The notes under the pieces are model-generated. The model saw nothing but the letters and a program-made list of their open reading frames with translations. It was not told where the DNA came from and made no database searches. From positions 2,232,001-2,296,000 of the forward strand of contig NZ_CP167894.1 of NCBI RefSeq assembly GCF_041504345.1: DNA of 64,000 bases, given 5' to 3'. Below, piece after piece: positions 1-9,924 of this stretch. Numbering within the stretch: position 1 is the stretch's first letter; each line of letters starts with the position of its first letter. The position numbers and the translations under genes were made by a program. This DNA is from Vibrio sp. BS-M-Sm-2 (GTDB lineage Bacteria; Pseudomonadota; Gammaproteobacteria; Enterobacterales; Vibrionaceae).

Positions 1-1451
1 ACGCAGACCGCCGTCTTTTCGTTGAAACCGATCAAAAATCGGGTGATGGACAGGTGCCTTTCTACCCAGATTTTGGTCGTACCGACATCGACCAAGATGG
101 CTCAACGGAAGACTATATCCGTATTGATGACACTATTGTTGGTCTAGAAGGCGTGTTGACCTACAGCTATGGCGAGTACCGCCTCATCACGACTAACCAG
201 ATCACCGCTGAAAACTTCGTTCGCAACGACCCGCGTACCGACAAACCAGATATGGATGAAGGCGACTTACGTATTGCGACCTTTAATGTACTGAACTACT
301 TCAACTCTCCATTTGGTGGTGATGCGAACCAGCATGGCAATAACCGTGGTGCAAACACCATCACTGAGTTTGAAGTACAACAAGAGAAGATTGTAAACGC
401 GATTCTTCGCTTGGATGCTGACATCATCGGCTTGATGGAAATTGAGAACAACGGCTTTGGTGAAGGTTCGGCTATTCAACAGCTTGTTAACCAGCTGAAT
501 GATCGCATTGAGCGTAAGAAAGACCGATATACCTTTGTGGCTGTTGATTCTAATGAAGATGGCGTAACCGACGAGATGGACTCGATTGGTACTGATGTCA
601 TTACAACGGGTGTTATTTACCGTAAGAAGGTGGTTAAGCTTAAAGACAGCCGCGTTATCGCGATGCCAAGCCAACAAGCACCAGAAGTGTTAGACGATTC
701 TGGCAAGGTGATTGAAGACGGTAAGAACTACCAACGTGACTCATTGGCACCAACCTTTAAGGTGAAGGGCACCAAAGAGAAACTGACTGTAGCGATTAAC
801 CACTTTAAATCGAAAGGTTCTAAGTGTTGGGAAGATGCTGCCCCTGTTGAGCAAGGCGGTCAAGGTGGTGTAGATGCCGATAAGCAAGGTTCATGTGAGA
901 ACTTCCGTGTTGCTGCGGCTGTTGCACTGGGTGAAGCGCTAGACGGCATTGAAGGCCATAAAGTGATTCTGGGTGATATGAACTCGTATGGCATGGAAGA
1001 TCCAATGCTGGTACTGACGGATTACTCTGAAGAGAAATACGGTAAGCAAATCAAAGCGGCGCGTAACACTTACATTGACGGCGTTGAGCAGTTTGGTGAC
1101 AGCGGTGCGGTAATTACTAAGAACTACGGCTACATTAATGCAGTGGCTCAAAAGCACCCAGACAGCTGGAGCTACTCATACAATGACGAAGTGGGCGCAC
1201 TGGATCACCTGTTGATCAGCGATAGCCTGAAAGACATGGTGGTGGATGCAACTGACTGGCACATTAACGGTGGTGAATCGACGTTGTTTGACTACAACGA
1301 AGAGTACAAAGGCGACCTGCCTAAGTACCAGGATCACTTCCGTTCATCGGATCATGATCCTGCGGTTCTTGAGCTCAGAGTCGGCGGTTCATTCGGCTTA
1401 GGTGCGTTGATGTCATTGTTTGGCCTAGCAATGTGGCGTCGTCGCAAGTAG
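1..1451 (+). CDS. xds: Extracellular nuclease, Xds/ExeM type (5' end missing)
   Basis: The reading frame is open from base 3 (first codon gca) through the window edge, so the N-terminus is missing; the internal GTG at 54 is not the start. The visible part has an OB-fold-like stretch, then an endonuclease/exonuclease/phosphatase domain with FNVLNYF, catalytic MEIEN, INHFKSK, GDMNSYG and the terminal SDHDP motif. The protein ends with GG, a hydrophobic helix and RRRK, which is a GlyGly-CTERM signal for rhombosortase processing and surface anchoring in Vibrio. Known relatives (V. cholerae Xds, Shewanella ExeM) degrade extracellular DNA for phosphate and biofilm turnover. The gene precedes pabA as in other vibrios. 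Family assignment is firm; the symbol is by similarity. Confidence 0.88.
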   Translation, partial: ADRRLFVETDQKSGDGQVPFYPDFGRTDIDQDGSTEDYIRIDDTIVGLEGVLTYSYGEYRLITTNQITAENFVRNDPRTDKPDMDEGDLRIATFNVLNYFNSPFGGDANQHGNNRGANTITEFEVQQEKIVNAILRLDADIIGLMEIENNGFGEGSAIQQLVNQLNDRIERKKDRYTFVAVDSNEDGVTDEMDSIGTDVITTGVIYRKKVVKLKDSRVIAMPSQQAPEVLDDSGKVIEDGKNYQRDSLAPTFKVKGTKEKLTVAINHFKSKGSKCWEDAAPVEQGGQGGVDADKQGSCENFRVAAAVALGEALDGIEGHKVILGDMNSYGMEDPMLVLTDYSEEKYGKQIKAARNTYIDGVEQFGDSGAVITKNYGYINAVAQKHPDSWSYSYNDEVGALDHLLISDSLKDMVVDATDWHINGGESTLFDYNEEYKGDLPKYQDHFRSSDHDPAVLELRVGGSFGLGALMSLFGLAMWRRRK

Positions 1452-1520
1452 CTAAATCGTCAGTAGCTTGGCAAGCCATACAAGCAAGCCAATTCAGATA
1501 ACTTAAGGCTATCTGTAAAC

Positions 1521-1550
1521 AATTAAGGTCAACCTAGGTTGGCCTTAATT
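1521..1550 (+). terminator. Stem-loop after the nuclease gene
   Basis: The arms 1521–1533 and 1538–1550 pair over 13 base pairs with one G·U wobble and a CTAG loop. The stem lies 70 bases downstream of the nuclease stop. The T tract behind it is weak (attattgg), so termination is likely but not certain. Confidence 0.55.
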
Positions 1551-1651
1551 ATTGGCGAAATGCAGTTTCCACTTGCCTTTCGCTATGGGTATTGCACAAT
1601 ACCGCCCCTATATCTCCCAATCCTTTAGTATTTAGCAAACGATTTCGACCC

Positions 1652-2230
1652 ATGTTACTTATCATCGATAACTACGACTCCTTTACCTATAACTTGTATC
1701 AGTATTTCTGTGAGTTAGGGGTAACTGTAAAAGTTGTACGCAACGATGAGATTGATATCGCAGGTATCGAAGCGCTGAATCCTAGTCACCTTGTTATCTC
1801 GCCGGGTCCTTGTACACCGGATGATGCGGGAATCTCTCTGCAAGTCATTGAACACTTCGTGGGTAAGTTGCCGATCTTAGGTGTGTGTCTTGGTCATCAA
1901 GCCATCGCTCAAGTGTTTGGTGGTGAAGTGGTGAGAGCCAGACAAGTGATGCACGGTAAAACCTCTCCGATACGCCACAATGGTAAGAGTGTTTTTCAAG
2001 GATTGAACAACCCATTGACCGTGACACGTTACCACTCACTCGTGGTGAAAAATGGCACGCTACCAGATTGCTTTGAACTGACGTCTTGGACGGAATTTGA
2101 AGATGGCAGCATGGATGAGATCATGGGTTATCAACACAAAACCTTGCCGATTGATGCGGTACAATTTCACCCTGAATCGATTAAAACAGAGCAAGGACAC
2201 CAGCTTCTCGCTAACTTCCTAGCACGCTAA
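1652..2230 (+). CDS. pabA: Aminodeoxychorismate/anthranilate synthase glutamine amidotransferase
   Basis: Class I glutamine amidotransferase of 192 residues. It supplies ammonia from glutamine to PabB for 4-amino-4-deoxychorismate (folate pathway), and may also serve TrpE. The protein opens with [19 protein letters not shown], matching the PabA family N-terminus. Catalytic Cys79 lies in GVCLGHQ, and His173/Glu175 in HPES complete the triad. I chose ATG 1652; the in-frame ATG at 1592 would add 20 residues the family lacks. No strong Shine-Dalgarno precedes 1652. It stands alone, between the nuclease and argD. PabA rather than TrpG is inferred from the absence of trp genes nearby. Confidence 0.9.
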   Translation: MLLIIDNYDSFTYNLYQYFCELGVTVKVVRNDEIDIAGIEALNPSHLVISPGPCTPDDAGISLQVIEHFVGKLPILGVCLGHQAIAQVFGGEVVRARQVMHGKTSPIRHNGKSVFQGLNNPLTVTRYHSLVVKNGTLPDCFELTSWTEFEDGSMDEIMGYQHKTLPIDAVQFHPESIKTEQGHQLLANFLAR

Positions 2231-2694
2231 GTGTTTAAATTTGACTCTTTCTCCGTCTAAATAAGCCAGTTAAACCTATCAGCCTATTCGTTAAGCGTTT
2301 AAATTCGGGCTTTACGCGCCTCTCTCCCTCTGACGCCGATCACTTTTTATAACATTTCTCTCTCGCTTCGCTAAGTTTTTAGCCTATGCAAAATTATTCG
2401 CCTTATTTCCTCTCGAACCCTATATACCGCTGTGCCAGTAAGGCTTTGCTATTGCTGGTTATACGTTTAGGTAAAAAAAGCTTCATAAAACAGATTAATT
2501 GATGCATAAATAGTCATAGGTAGTGACGTTTAGCTGGTTGTTAGGGATGGCTAAAGAATAATCTACTATTGAAAAGGTTAATTAAATGTAAATATAATGC
2601 TGCAGCGGGATTATGGCGAGACAAAATATCTTTGTCTCACTTATGAACCATTACGCTTATTTGCGAAGCTTGCGGTATCGAGAAGGAATGTACG
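2231..2694. other. Intergenic region upstream of argD
   Basis: 464 bases without a credible gene. The region is AT-rich towards argD and must contain the argD-astAD promoter. Apart from the ARG-box-like site listed separately, I see no convincing RNA, repeat or terminator. Confidence 0.6.
2501..2518. promoter_or_regulatory. Possible ArgR operator (ARG box)
   Basis: The core at 2503–2516 matches 11 of 14 bases of the palindromic ARG-box core TGAATAATTATTCA. It lies about 180 bases upstream of argD. ArgR controls arginine genes in gammaproteobacteria. ARG boxes normally come as pairs with 3-base spacing, and I found no good partner on either side, so this is a weak call. Confidence 0.3.
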
Positions 2695-3906
2695 ATGACA
2701 GTGGAAAATAAAGTAGAACGTAGTCTGTTTAATGAGGTGATGGTGCCTTGTTATAACCCAATGGAAATGATCCCGGTAAAAGGGGAAGGCGCACGCGTTT
2801 GGGACCAACAAGGCCGAGAGTATATCGACTTTGCTGGTGGTATCGCTGTGAGCTGTTTGGGTCACTGTCACCCGGCAATGGTTAACGCAGTTACTGAGCA
2901 AGCAAACAAGATTTGGCACCTAAGTAACGTGATGACCAACGAACCTGCACTGCGTCTAGCGAAAAAGCTAACAGACGTATGTTTTGCAGAAAAAGTATTC
3001 TTTGCAAACTCTGGCGCGGAAGCGAACGAAGCAGCTCTAAAGCTAGCTCGTCGTTGGGCGGCGGATGTTCACGGTCCTGAGAAATCTGAAATCATTGCAT
3101 TCAAACAAGGTTTCCACGGTCGTACTTTCTTTACCGTAACGGTTGGTGGTCAAGAAGCTTACTCTGATGGCTTCGGTCCTAAACCGGGCGATGTAACTCA
3201 CCTTCCTTACAATGATATTGCAGCACTAGAAGCGCACATCTCTGATCGCACTTGTGCAATCATGATGGAACCTCTGCAAGGCGAGGGCGGTATCATCTCA
3301 CCAACCTCTGAATTCGTGAACACAGTTCGTGAACTGTGTGACAAACACAATGCACTACTTATCTTTGATGAAGTACAAACCGGTAACGGCCGTACTGGTA
3401 ACTTTTATGCTTACCAAGGTCTAGGTGTAACACCAGACATCTTGAGCACTGCTAAATCACTGGGTGGTGGTTTTCCTATTGGTGCAATGCTCACGACGAC
3501 TGAATTAGCGACACATCTAAAAGTCGGTACGCATGGCTCTACTTACGGTGGTAACCCACTGGCGTGTGCTGTTGCAGAAGCGGTTGTTGATGTGGTTAGC
3601 CAACCTGAAACATTAGCTGGCGTGAAAGAGCGCGAAGCATTGTTCCGTGATGGTCTTGCTAAGATTAACGACAAGTACCAAATCTTCAGTGAAGTTCGTG
3701 GCAAAGGCCTACTACTAGGTGCTGCGCTTAACGAAGAGTGGCAAGGCCGTGCACGTGACGTATTAGTAGCAGCAGGCGAACAAGGCTTGATGGTACTGGT
3801 TGCTGGTGCAAACGTGGTTCGTTTCACGCCATCACTGGTCATTACTACACAAGAAATTGAAGAAGGCCTATCAAAACTAGACAAAGCAATCGCTACGCTA
3901 GTTTAG
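2695..3906 (+). CDS. argD: Acetylornithine/succinylornithine aminotransferase
   Basis: Class III PLP-dependent aminotransferase of 403 residues. It carries [14 protein letters not shown] (cofactor phosphate binding), IFDEVQTG (Asp pairing with the pyridine N) and Lys254 in TAKSLGGG as the Schiff-base lysine. The family converts N-acetylornithine in arginine synthesis and N2-succinylornithine (AstC) in arginine breakdown. Vibrios usually have one copy serving both, and the following astA and astD genes argue for the catabolic role here. The start ATG 2695 follows a good GAGAAGGA ribosome binding site. astB and astE are not in this window. The symbol argD could equally be astC. Confidence 0.93.
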   Translation: MTVENKVERSLFNEVMVPCYNPMEMIPVKGEGARVWDQQGREYIDFAGGIAVSCLGHCHPAMVNAVTEQANKIWHLSNVMTNEPALRLAKKLTDVCFAEKVFFANSGAEANEAALKLARRWAADVHGPEKSEIIAFKQGFHGRTFFTVTVGGQEAYSDGFGPKPGDVTHLPYNDIAALEAHISDRTCAIMMEPLQGEGGIISPTSEFVNTVRELCDKHNALLIFDEVQTGNGRTGNFYAYQGLGVTPDILSTAKSLGGGFPIGAMLTTTELATHLKVGTHGSTYGGNPLACAVAEAVVDVVSQPETLAGVKEREALFRDGLAKINDKYQIFSEVRGKGLLLGAALNEEWQGRARDVLVAAGEQGLMVLVAGANVVRFTPSLVITTQEIEEGLSKLDKAIATLV

Positions 3907-3915
3907 CCTGAGCGG

Positions 3916-3954
3916 CGTCATAGGAATGATCGCCAATAGAGCGATCCCATGACG
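3916..3954. repeat. Interrupted inverted repeat between argD and astA
   Basis: Outer arms cgtcat (3916–3921) and atgacg (3949–3954) enclose inner arms gatcgc (3928–3933) and gcgatc (3941–3946), giving a bulged hairpin just after the argD stop. It may be an mRNA stabilising or attenuating element. No T tract follows. Confidence 0.45.
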
Positions 3955-3963
3955 TTCTGCTAA

Positions 3964-3989
3964 AGGCCCAAGCTTCTGGTTTTGGGCCT
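3964..3989 (+). terminator. Hairpin preceding astA, possible attenuator
   Basis: Eight-base arms at 3964–3971 and 3982–3989 form a GC-rich stem with a 10-base loop, followed by attttgc and then the astA ribosome binding site. Its place inside the argD–astA gap suggests partial termination or differential expression of argD relative to astAD. Confidence 0.45.
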
Positions 3990-4013
3990 ATTTTGCATCT
4001 GGAGGGAATATTG

Positions 4014-5033
4014 ATGCTAGTTGTTCGCCCAATAAAATTATCTGATTACGATGCGCTGCATACTTGCGCGGTTGAATCTGGTCACGGATTCACATCTCTT
4101 CCTGTTAACGAAGAACTGTTAACTAACCGTATTACTCACTCTGAATACAGCTTTGCTAAACCAGACGTGACTGAACCCGGTGATGAAGGCTACCTAATGG
4201 TTGGCTTTGATACCGAAACGGGTGAAGTTGCAGGTACCACGGGTATCGAAGCCTCGATTGGCTGGGATGTACCGTTTTACTCTTATCACATCAGCAAGGT
4301 GGTTCATTCATCGCAAAAGCTTGGCGTTAATAACGTGGTTAAGCTACTGACTTTTGGTAATAACTACACCGGATGCAGTGAAATTTGCACGTTATTCTTG
4401 CGCCCTGACTTCCGTGGTGGTTTGAACGGTCGTTTGATGTCGAAGTGCCGATTCCTACTGATGGCTGAACACCCAGAGCGTTTCTCGAAAACAATTTTTG
4501 CTGAGATGCGGGGGGTATCGGATGCCGAAGGTAATTCTCCTTTCTGGCAATGGCTGCAAGAACACTTCTTCTCGATTGATTTCACACTTGCTGATTATCT
4601 AACCGGTATTGGTAAGAAAGGCTTCATTGCTGATCTTATGCCGAAGCTACCTATCTATGTGAACCTACTGAGCAAAGAAGCTCAGGCGGTGATCGGAGAG
4701 GTTCATGACAATACGCGCCCTGCACTTAAGTTGTTGGAACGTGAAGGTTTCACCAACCGTGGCTATGTCGATATCTTTGATGCAGGCCCAACGGTTGAGT
4801 GTGATTTAAGAAACATCGAATCTGTGCGTCATGCGATTAGAGCTCAGGTGAAAATTGCAGAGCACTCAAGCTCTAAAGACTTCCTAATTGGGAATACATC
4901 ATTTGAGAACTTCCGCGCAGTAGCCGCGAAAGGCGCGTATGACCAAGCAAGCGACACAGTGATTTTATCATCTGAAGTAGCAAGCGCTCTTGAAGTAAAA
5001 GAAGGCGAATTCGTTCGCATGTTGGCTCAGTAA
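4014..5033 (+). CDS. astA: Arginine N-succinyltransferase
   Basis: AstA transfers succinyl from succinyl-CoA to arginine, the first step of the ammonia-producing arginine succinyltransferase (AST) pathway. The protein has 339 residues from ATG 4014 (MLVVRPIKLSDYDAL), the usual family length and N-terminus. A GGAGGG ribosome binding site sits at 4001–4006; an upstream in-frame start at 3993 would add seven unsupported residues. It shows the acetyltransferase-like fold with LFLRPDFRGGLNGRLMSKCR and LLEREGF motifs. It lies between argD and astD in one transcription unit, separated from argD by two hairpins. Confidence 0.94.
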   Translation: MLVVRPIKLSDYDALHTCAVESGHGFTSLPVNEELLTNRITHSEYSFAKPDVTEPGDEGYLMVGFDTETGEVAGTTGIEASIGWDVPFYSYHISKVVHSSQKLGVNNVVKLLTFGNNYTGCSEICTLFLRPDFRGGLNGRLMSKCRFLLMAEHPERFSKTIFAEMRGVSDAEGNSPFWQWLQEHFFSIDFTLADYLTGIGKKGFIADLMPKLPIYVNLLSKEAQAVIGEVHDNTRPALKLLEREGFTNRGYVDIFDAGPTVECDLRNIESVRHAIRAQVKIAEHSSSKDFLIGNTSFENFRAVAAKGAYDQASDTVILSSEVASALEVKEGEFVRMLAQ

Positions 5034-5072
5034 GAGCAGCGATTATCTGTCGAAGATTTTAAGGATAGAAGT

Positions 5073-6530
5073 ATGACTCAGTGGATAGCAGGACAGTGGG
5101 TGGCAGGTCAAGGTGACGCCATGACATCAGTAAGCCCATACAATAATGAAGTAGTGTGGCAGGGTGATAGCGCAACGCCAGCACAGGTTGAATCTGCAGT
5201 GGCAGCAGCTCGTGAAGCCTTCTTGGTTTGGAAAAAACTGAGCTTTGCAGAGCGTGAAGCGATCGTGTTGAACTTTGCTGAGAAGGTAAAAGAGAACAGC
5301 GAAGAAATTGCGCAAATCATCGCAAAAGAGACGGGTAAACCGATCTGGGAAACTCGTACTGAAGCGGGAGCGATGGCGGGTAAGATTGCTATTTCCATTC
5401 GTGCTTACCATGAGCGTACCGGTGAAGCTTCACGTGAAGCAGCTGGCAACCAGATTGTACTTCGTCATCGTCCACTAGGCGTGATGGCGGTATTTGGTCC
5501 TTACAACTTCCCAGGTCACCTACCTAACGGTCATATTGTTCCAGCTCTGCTATCGGGTAATACCGTGGTATTTAAGCCTTCAGAGCAGACACCTTGGACG
5601 GGTGAGTTTGCAATGAAGCTATGGCAAGAAGCGGGTCTTCCTGCTGGCGTAATCAATCTAGTACAAGGCGCTAAAGAGACAGGTATCGCACTAGCAGATG
5701 CTAAAGGTCTTGATGGCGTGCTGTTCACAGGTAGTGCAAATACCGGTCATATCCTACATCGTCAATTCGCGGGCCAACCGGGCAAGATGCTGGCGCTAGA
5801 GATGGGCGGTAACAACCCTATGGTAATCAGTGACCAGTTTGGTGATGCTGACGCGACGGTTTATACCATTATTCAATCGGCTTTCATCAGTGCGGGTCAA
5901 CGTTGTACATGTGCACGTCGCTTGTATGTTCCTGTTGGAGAGAAGGGCGATCAACTGCTGGATAAGCTCGTTGCTGCGACCTTGAAGGTTCGTGTTGATC
6001 AGCCATTCGCTGAGCCTGCACCCTTCATGGGGCCACAAATATCTGAAGCTGCCGCTAAGTTCATTCTGGACGCGCAAGCGAATCTGCAATCGTTAGGCGG
6101 TGTGAGTCTGGTTGAAGCAAAAGCGGGTGAAGCGGCATTTGTTACTCCGGGTATTATCGATGTAACCAACATTGCTGAACTGCCTGATGAAGAGTACTTC
6201 GGCCCATTACTACAAGTGGTTCGTTACCAATCGCTAGAGCAAGCGGTTGAGTTAGCTAACGACACACGCTTTGGTTTGTCTGCTGGCTTAGTATCTACAG
6301 ACGATTCTGAATGGGAATACTTCGTAGACCATATCCGCGCGGGTATTGTTAACCGTAATCGCCAACTCACAGGCGCAAGTGGTGATGCACCATTTGGTGG
6401 CCCGGGTGCTTCTGGCAACCTACGTCCAAGTGCTTACTATGCGGCGGACTATTGTGCTTACCCAATGGCTTCAATGGAAGGTGGTGAAACTCAACTGCCA
6501 GCTACGTTTAGCCCGGGCATTGAGCTTTAG
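5073..6530 (+). CDS. astD: Succinylglutamate-semialdehyde dehydrogenase
   Basis: NAD-dependent aldehyde dehydrogenase of 485 residues that oxidises N-succinylglutamate semialdehyde in arginine catabolism. Visible landmarks are [14 protein letters not shown] (substrate channel and oxyanion Asn), the FTGS nucleotide-binding stretch, catalytic Glu243 in LEMGGNNP and nucleophile Cys278 in SAGQRCTC. The length is normal for AstD. It starts 39 bases after astA with aaggata as ribosome binding site, completing an argD-astA-astD order. Confidence 0.95.
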   Translation: MTQWIAGQWVAGQGDAMTSVSPYNNEVVWQGDSATPAQVESAVAAAREAFLVWKKLSFAEREAIVLNFAEKVKENSEEIAQIIAKETGKPIWETRTEAGAMAGKIAISIRAYHERTGEASREAAGNQIVLRHRPLGVMAVFGPYNFPGHLPNGHIVPALLSGNTVVFKPSEQTPWTGEFAMKLWQEAGLPAGVINLVQGAKETGIALADAKGLDGVLFTGSANTGHILHRQFAGQPGKMLALEMGGNNPMVISDQFGDADATVYTIIQSAFISAGQRCTCARRLYVPVGEKGDQLLDKLVAATLKVRVDQPFAEPAPFMGPQISEAAAKFILDAQANLQSLGGVSLVEAKAGEAAFVTPGIIDVTNIAELPDEEYFGPLLQVVRYQSLEQAVELANDTRFGLSAGLVSTDDSEWEYFVDHIRAGIVNRNRQLTGASGDAPFGGPGASGNLRPSAYYAADYCAYPMASMEGGETQLPATFSPGIEL

Positions 6531-6625
6531 TTTCTAAACAATAGATTGATGAGTCATAGGTTTATAAGCTAAAGACTTTTTGACTTAGGCTTATGAGTAC
6601 TAGGCTCATTCGTTAAGTTTGAAAT

Positions 6626-6650
6626 AAGGAAGTGGTGTTATCGCTTCCTT
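6626..6650 (+). terminator. Probable terminator after astD
   Basis: AAGGAAGTG at 6626–6634 pairs with CGCTTCCTT at 6642–6650 (one wobble) around a 7-base loop. It lies about 95 bases past the astD stop, and the T-rich tail is short. Confidence 0.5.
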
Positions 6651-6794
6651 TTCCATCACGTCCGACACCTAGATTGGGCGGTAGATAATAATAGAACAAA
6701 TATGTCACAGGCTGATGGCTGCTGACTCTGTGTCCAGCCTCTCCCTTTCTAATCCAAATTACTAGCTTGCTAGAACCTCTGACAAGGAGTCACC

Positions 6795-7586
6795 ATGACG
6801 CCCGATCTACTCTTTAAATCACTATGGGACGATTACATTCACAGGCTGTGTCCATCGGCTGAGAAAGTGCATCACTTGCTGAAAGAAGATGAAGCGCTGA
6901 TCAACGACCATATTGCACTGCGTACTTTTAATGTTGCCCCTCTCGGTATTGAAACACTAGCTAAACCTTTCCTTGAACTGGGTTACAAGGCGTGTGGAGA
7001 CTACCTGTTTGAGAGCAAGAAGCTAGTCGCGAAGCATTACGAACACCCAGACCCAAAACAACCAAAAGTGTTCATCAGTGAGTTGAAGGTAGAAGAGTGC
7101 TCAAGTGAGCTACAACAGATCGTTGCTAAGTTAGTTGAGCAAGTCGATGCTAGCAAGCTGCAAGGTCATGAATTCTTGTTTGGCGGTCGCCAATGGGATT
7201 TGAGCTTCGCTGATTTCCAAGTACTAGCAAAAGAGAGCGAATACGCCTCTTGGTTAGCGGCTCACGGTTACGGTGCTAACCACTTCACGGTAAGTGTCAA
7301 TCAACTGAACAAGTTCGATGAAGTACAAGCAGTGAATGATTACCTGAATGATGCTGGCTTTACGATTAACGCATCAGGCGGTGAGGTGAAAGGCTCTCCA
7401 GAGGTATTATTAGAGCAATCATCCACCATGGCAGACAAAGTCCCAGTGGCATTTATTGAAGGCAATGAGATGATTCCTGGTGGCTTCTATGAGTTTGCTA
7501 AGCGTTATGCAATGGCGAATGGTGAGCTTTATACCGGTTTTGTCGCTGCATCGGCGGATAAGATCTTCGAAAGCACCAACGGTTAA
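6795..7586 (+). CDS. DUF1338 protein, 2-oxoadipate dioxygenase/decarboxylase-like
   Basis: 263-residue member of the DUF1338 family. Better-studied relatives (HglS/YdcJ) are Fe(II)-dependent enzymes that convert 2-oxoadipate to 2-hydroxyglutarate in lysine catabolism; this shorter form has no proven substrate. Likely metal ligands lie in NDHIALRTF (His39) and GANHFTV, with a conserved GGFYEFAKRY near the C-terminus. The start ATG 6795 has a clean AAGGAG ribosome binding site. It is transcribed alone and convergent with crp, sharing the terminator at 7711–7734. The vicinity of the AST genes hints at amino-acid catabolism, but this is inference. Confidence 0.8.
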   Translation: MTPDLLFKSLWDDYIHRLCPSAEKVHHLLKEDEALINDHIALRTFNVAPLGIETLAKPFLELGYKACGDYLFESKKLVAKHYEHPDPKQPKVFISELKVEECSSELQQIVAKLVEQVDASKLQGHEFLFGGRQWDLSFADFQVLAKESEYASWLAAHGYGANHFTVSVNQLNKFDEVQAVNDYLNDAGFTINASGGEVKGSPEVLLEQSSTMADKVPVAFIEGNEMIPGGFYEFAKRYAMANGELYTGFVAASADKIFESTNG

Positions 7587-7710
7587 AGAAAGATACGAGC
7601 ACGGGCTTTGCCCTAGAGATGCGGGTACGCTTCGCTTCGAGAGTGTTTGTGTTTGGAAGTTGTAAGTGTCCCATTCGCATCTGCTCTCTAGATCTTTAGA
7701 AAACAAAAAA

Positions 7711-7734
7711 GCCACCAAATTCGCATTTGGTGGC
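7711..7734. terminator. Bidirectional terminator between the DUF1338 gene and crp
   Basis: A perfect 10-base-pair stem (7711–7720 with 7725–7734) with a TCGC loop is flanked by an A-run on the left and a T-run on the right, so it can terminate transcription from both sides. Confidence 0.88.
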
Positions 7735-7763
7735 TTTCAAATTTTTGGCTCAGTTAATCGAGA

Positions 7764-8396
7764 TTAACGAGTACCGTATACCACGATAGTTTTACCGTGT
7801 GCAGAAATTAGGTTCTGCTCTTCAAGCATCTTCAAGATACGACCAACTGTCTCACGAGAACAACCAACGATCTGGCCAATCTCTTGACGAGTGATCTTGA
7901 TTTGCATGCCGTCAGGGTGAGTCATTGCATCTGGCTGTTTCGCTAGGTTTAGTAGCGTTTGAGCGATACGACCTGTTACGTCAAGGAACGCTAAGTCACC
8001 AACCTTTTGGCTAGTTACTTGTAGACGGTTTGCCATTTGCGCTGAAAGGCGCATTAGGATATCTGGGTTCACTTGGATAAGTTGACGGAATTTCTTGAAA
8101 GAAATCTCAGCTACTTCACAAGGAGATTTAGCACGAACCCAAGCAGTACGCTCTTGGTCTTCTTCGAACAAGCCAAGCTCACCGATGAAGTCGCCTTGGT
8201 TTAGGTAAGAAAGAATCATTTCCTTACCTTCTTCGTCTTTGATAAGAACTGCCACAGAACCTTTAACGATGTAGTACAAGGTTTCTGCCTTTTCACCAGC
8301 ATGAATCAAAGTACTTTTTGAAGGGTACTTATGAATATGACAGTGTGAAAGGAACCACTCTAATGTTGGATCGGTTTGAGGTTTACCTAGAACCAT
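7764..8396 (-). CDS. crp: cAMP receptor protein CRP
   Basis: Global regulator of 210 residues, nearly identical in layout to E. coli CRP. The N-terminal cyclic-nucleotide-binding domain contains the phosphate-binding cassette [18 protein letters not shown]. The dimerisation helix ([15 protein letters not shown]) follows, and the C-terminal helix-turn-helix is [21 protein letters not shown] with the DNA-contacting R-E-x-x-x-R. It binds TGTGA-N6-TCACA sites as a cAMP dimer; in vibrios it controls carbon use, competence and biofilms. It is transcribed leftwards from a 239-base region that contains a CRP-like site. Confidence 0.98.
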   Translation of the reverse strand: MVLGKPQTDPTLEWFLSHCHIHKYPSKSTLIHAGEKAETLYYIVKGSVAVLIKDEEGKEMILSYLNQGDFIGELGLFEEDQERTAWVRAKSPCEVAEISFKKFRQLIQVNPDILMRLSAQMANRLQVTSQKVGDLAFLDVTGRIAQTLLNLAKQPDAMTHPDGMQIKITRQEIGQIVGCSRETVGRILKMLEEQNLISAHGKTIVVYGTR

Positions 8397-8586
8397 AATA
8401 TCTCACTTCCTCTGCAGGGTATGCTTGCTGCTTTCCGTATTTTAGCTAAGCCTGGATTGACTTGTAGGATAAGAGCACTCGTTGAGTGCTGCAAGCTATC
8501 TTGTGTTTCGTTTAAGAATAGTATCCTTTTTCAGGTACTATTTCTTGATTTTAATCGTGACCAAGCTACGATTTTTTACGCAAAAT

Positions 8587-8602
8587 TGTGCACATGATCA
8601 CG
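8587..8602. promoter_or_regulatory. Candidate CRP binding site upstream of crp
   Basis: TGTGC-N6-TCACG matches 8 of the 10 conserved bases of the CRP consensus. It is 191 bases upstream of the crp start codon, in the prkB–crp gap. It could mediate autoregulation of crp, as known in enterics. No experiment is visible in the sequence. Confidence 0.5.
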
Positions 8603-8635
8603 GTATGAAAAGTAATCAACCAGAACGCCGTTTTG

Positions 8636-9505
8636 TTAACCTATTTTTCCAGTTTCGATGAGCTGTTGTAGGATTGGCCTCACAATGAGTTCCATAGCAA
8701 AACTCATCTTGCCTCCTGGCACCACTAGCGTGTTATGACGAGACATAAACGAACCATCAATCATAGCCAGAAGGTAGGGGAAATCGACGTTTTTGATGCC
8801 ACGCAAACGTATAACAACGAAGCTTTCGTCTAAACTTGGAATCCCTTTGGCGTTAAGTGGGTTCGATGTATCTACGGTTGGAACACGCTGAAAGTTGATG
8901 TGAGTACGCGAAAATTGCGGGGTAATGTAGTTAAGGTAATCATCCATTGAACGAACAATGGAGTCCATTACTGCTTCGCGTGAGTGGCCACGATCGCGGG
9001 TATCACGAACGAATTTTTGGATCCATTCTAGGTTTACAATTGGCACCATGCCGATCAGCAAATCGACGTGTTGAGAAACGTTAATGTCACCATCAACCAC
9101 ACCGCCGTGCAGGCCTTCGTAAAACATCACGTCGGAATTTTCAGGGATCTCTTGCCATGGTGTAAAGGTGCCCGGCATTTGATTGTAAGGCACGGCTTCA
9201 TCGAAGGTGTGTAGGTAGCTACGTACCTTACCTGTACCTTCGTTACCGTATTTACGGAAGAATTCTTCTAGCGCACCAAAGTCGTTGGCTTGTGGACCAA
9301 AGTAGCTGATGTGCTTACCTTGTTCGCGCGCTTTTCGGATCTCGACATCCATTTCTGGTCGAGTGAAGCGATGGAAACTATCCCCTTCAACCCAAGCAGC
9401 CTTCACGTCCATCATATTGAACATTTTGCGGAAGGCTTCTGAGGTAGTGGTGGTGCCGGCTCCAGATGAACCCGTCACCGCAATAATTGGATGTTTAGCG
9501 GACAT
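8636..9505 (-). CDS. prkB: Phosphoribulokinase-family protein PrkB
   Basis: 289-residue P-loop kinase with Walker A GSSGAGTTT at residues 12–20 and the FYEGLHGGVVDGD segment typical of proteobacterial phosphoribulokinases. Classical PRK makes ribulose-1,5-bisphosphate for RuBisCO, but no Calvin-cycle gene is present here and PrkB of heterotrophic gammaproteobacteria has no settled function. It is the last gene of yheT–yheU–prkB, the same order as in E. coli, and lies upstream of crp in the same direction. The family is certain; the reaction is not. Confidence 0.9.
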   Translation of the reverse strand: MSAKHPIIAVTGSSGAGTTTTSEAFRKMFNMMDVKAAWVEGDSFHRFTRPEMDVEIRKAREQGKHISYFGPQANDFGALEEFFRKYGNEGTGKVRSYLHTFDEAVPYNQMPGTFTPWQEIPENSDVMFYEGLHGGVVDGDINVSQHVDLLIGMVPIVNLEWIQKFVRDTRDRGHSREAVMDSIVRSMDDYLNYITPQFSRTHINFQRVPTVDTSNPLNAKGIPSLDESFVVIRLRGIKNVDFPYLLAMIDGSFMSRHNTLVVPGGKMSFAMELIVRPILQQLIETGKIG

Positions 9506-9582
9506 GACAACCCTTGTCGTTTGAGTAACTTACTTGTTAGCAATCGTTTTCCACTATAACACGGCTCCTTTCTAAGCGCAGC

Positions 9583-9795
9583 CTAGAAGCGTTTTGTCAC
9601 CTGGATATCAACGGTCTCGTGCAGTTCGGAAAACACGATGCTCACGTCACCAGAAGCTAATTGATGTTTCACCTGATCAATCTTGTTTTGCAGTGAGATC
9701 TCAACGTCGCCATAGTCTGTGCCTTCACGCAGCACGAATTCTCTAATGAGGTTTTCTAGTGTCTCTGGCGCGATGTCTTGCCATGGGATGATCAT
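9583..9795 (-). CDS. yheU: UPF0270 protein YheU
   Basis: Small 70-residue protein beginning [27 protein letters not shown], the signature of the UPF0270/YheU family. It is acidic, without signal peptide or membrane segment. The function is unknown; conservation between yheT and prkB in many gammaproteobacteria suggests a shared role. It lies 77 bases upstream of prkB. Confidence 0.92.
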   Translation of the reverse strand: MIIPWQDIAPETLENLIREFVLREGTDYGDVEISLQNKIDQVKHQLASGDVSIVFSELHETVDIQVTKRF

Positions 9796-9924
9796 AAATA
9801 CTTCTCTCTTTTATGTTCATTGATATGTTGATGAGTGTGTTTAGTGGTGTTTTTAGTACAACCCCAGTTTGGGGCTGCGCTATCTTATCAAGGTTTCGCG
9901 TTTATATTTAGCAAGGCTTCGTCG

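Noticed and set aside
8636..9505. Evidence for autotrophic carbon fixation from prkB
   Set aside because: PrkB occurs widely in heterotrophic gammaproteobacteria and no RuBisCO gene is present in the window.
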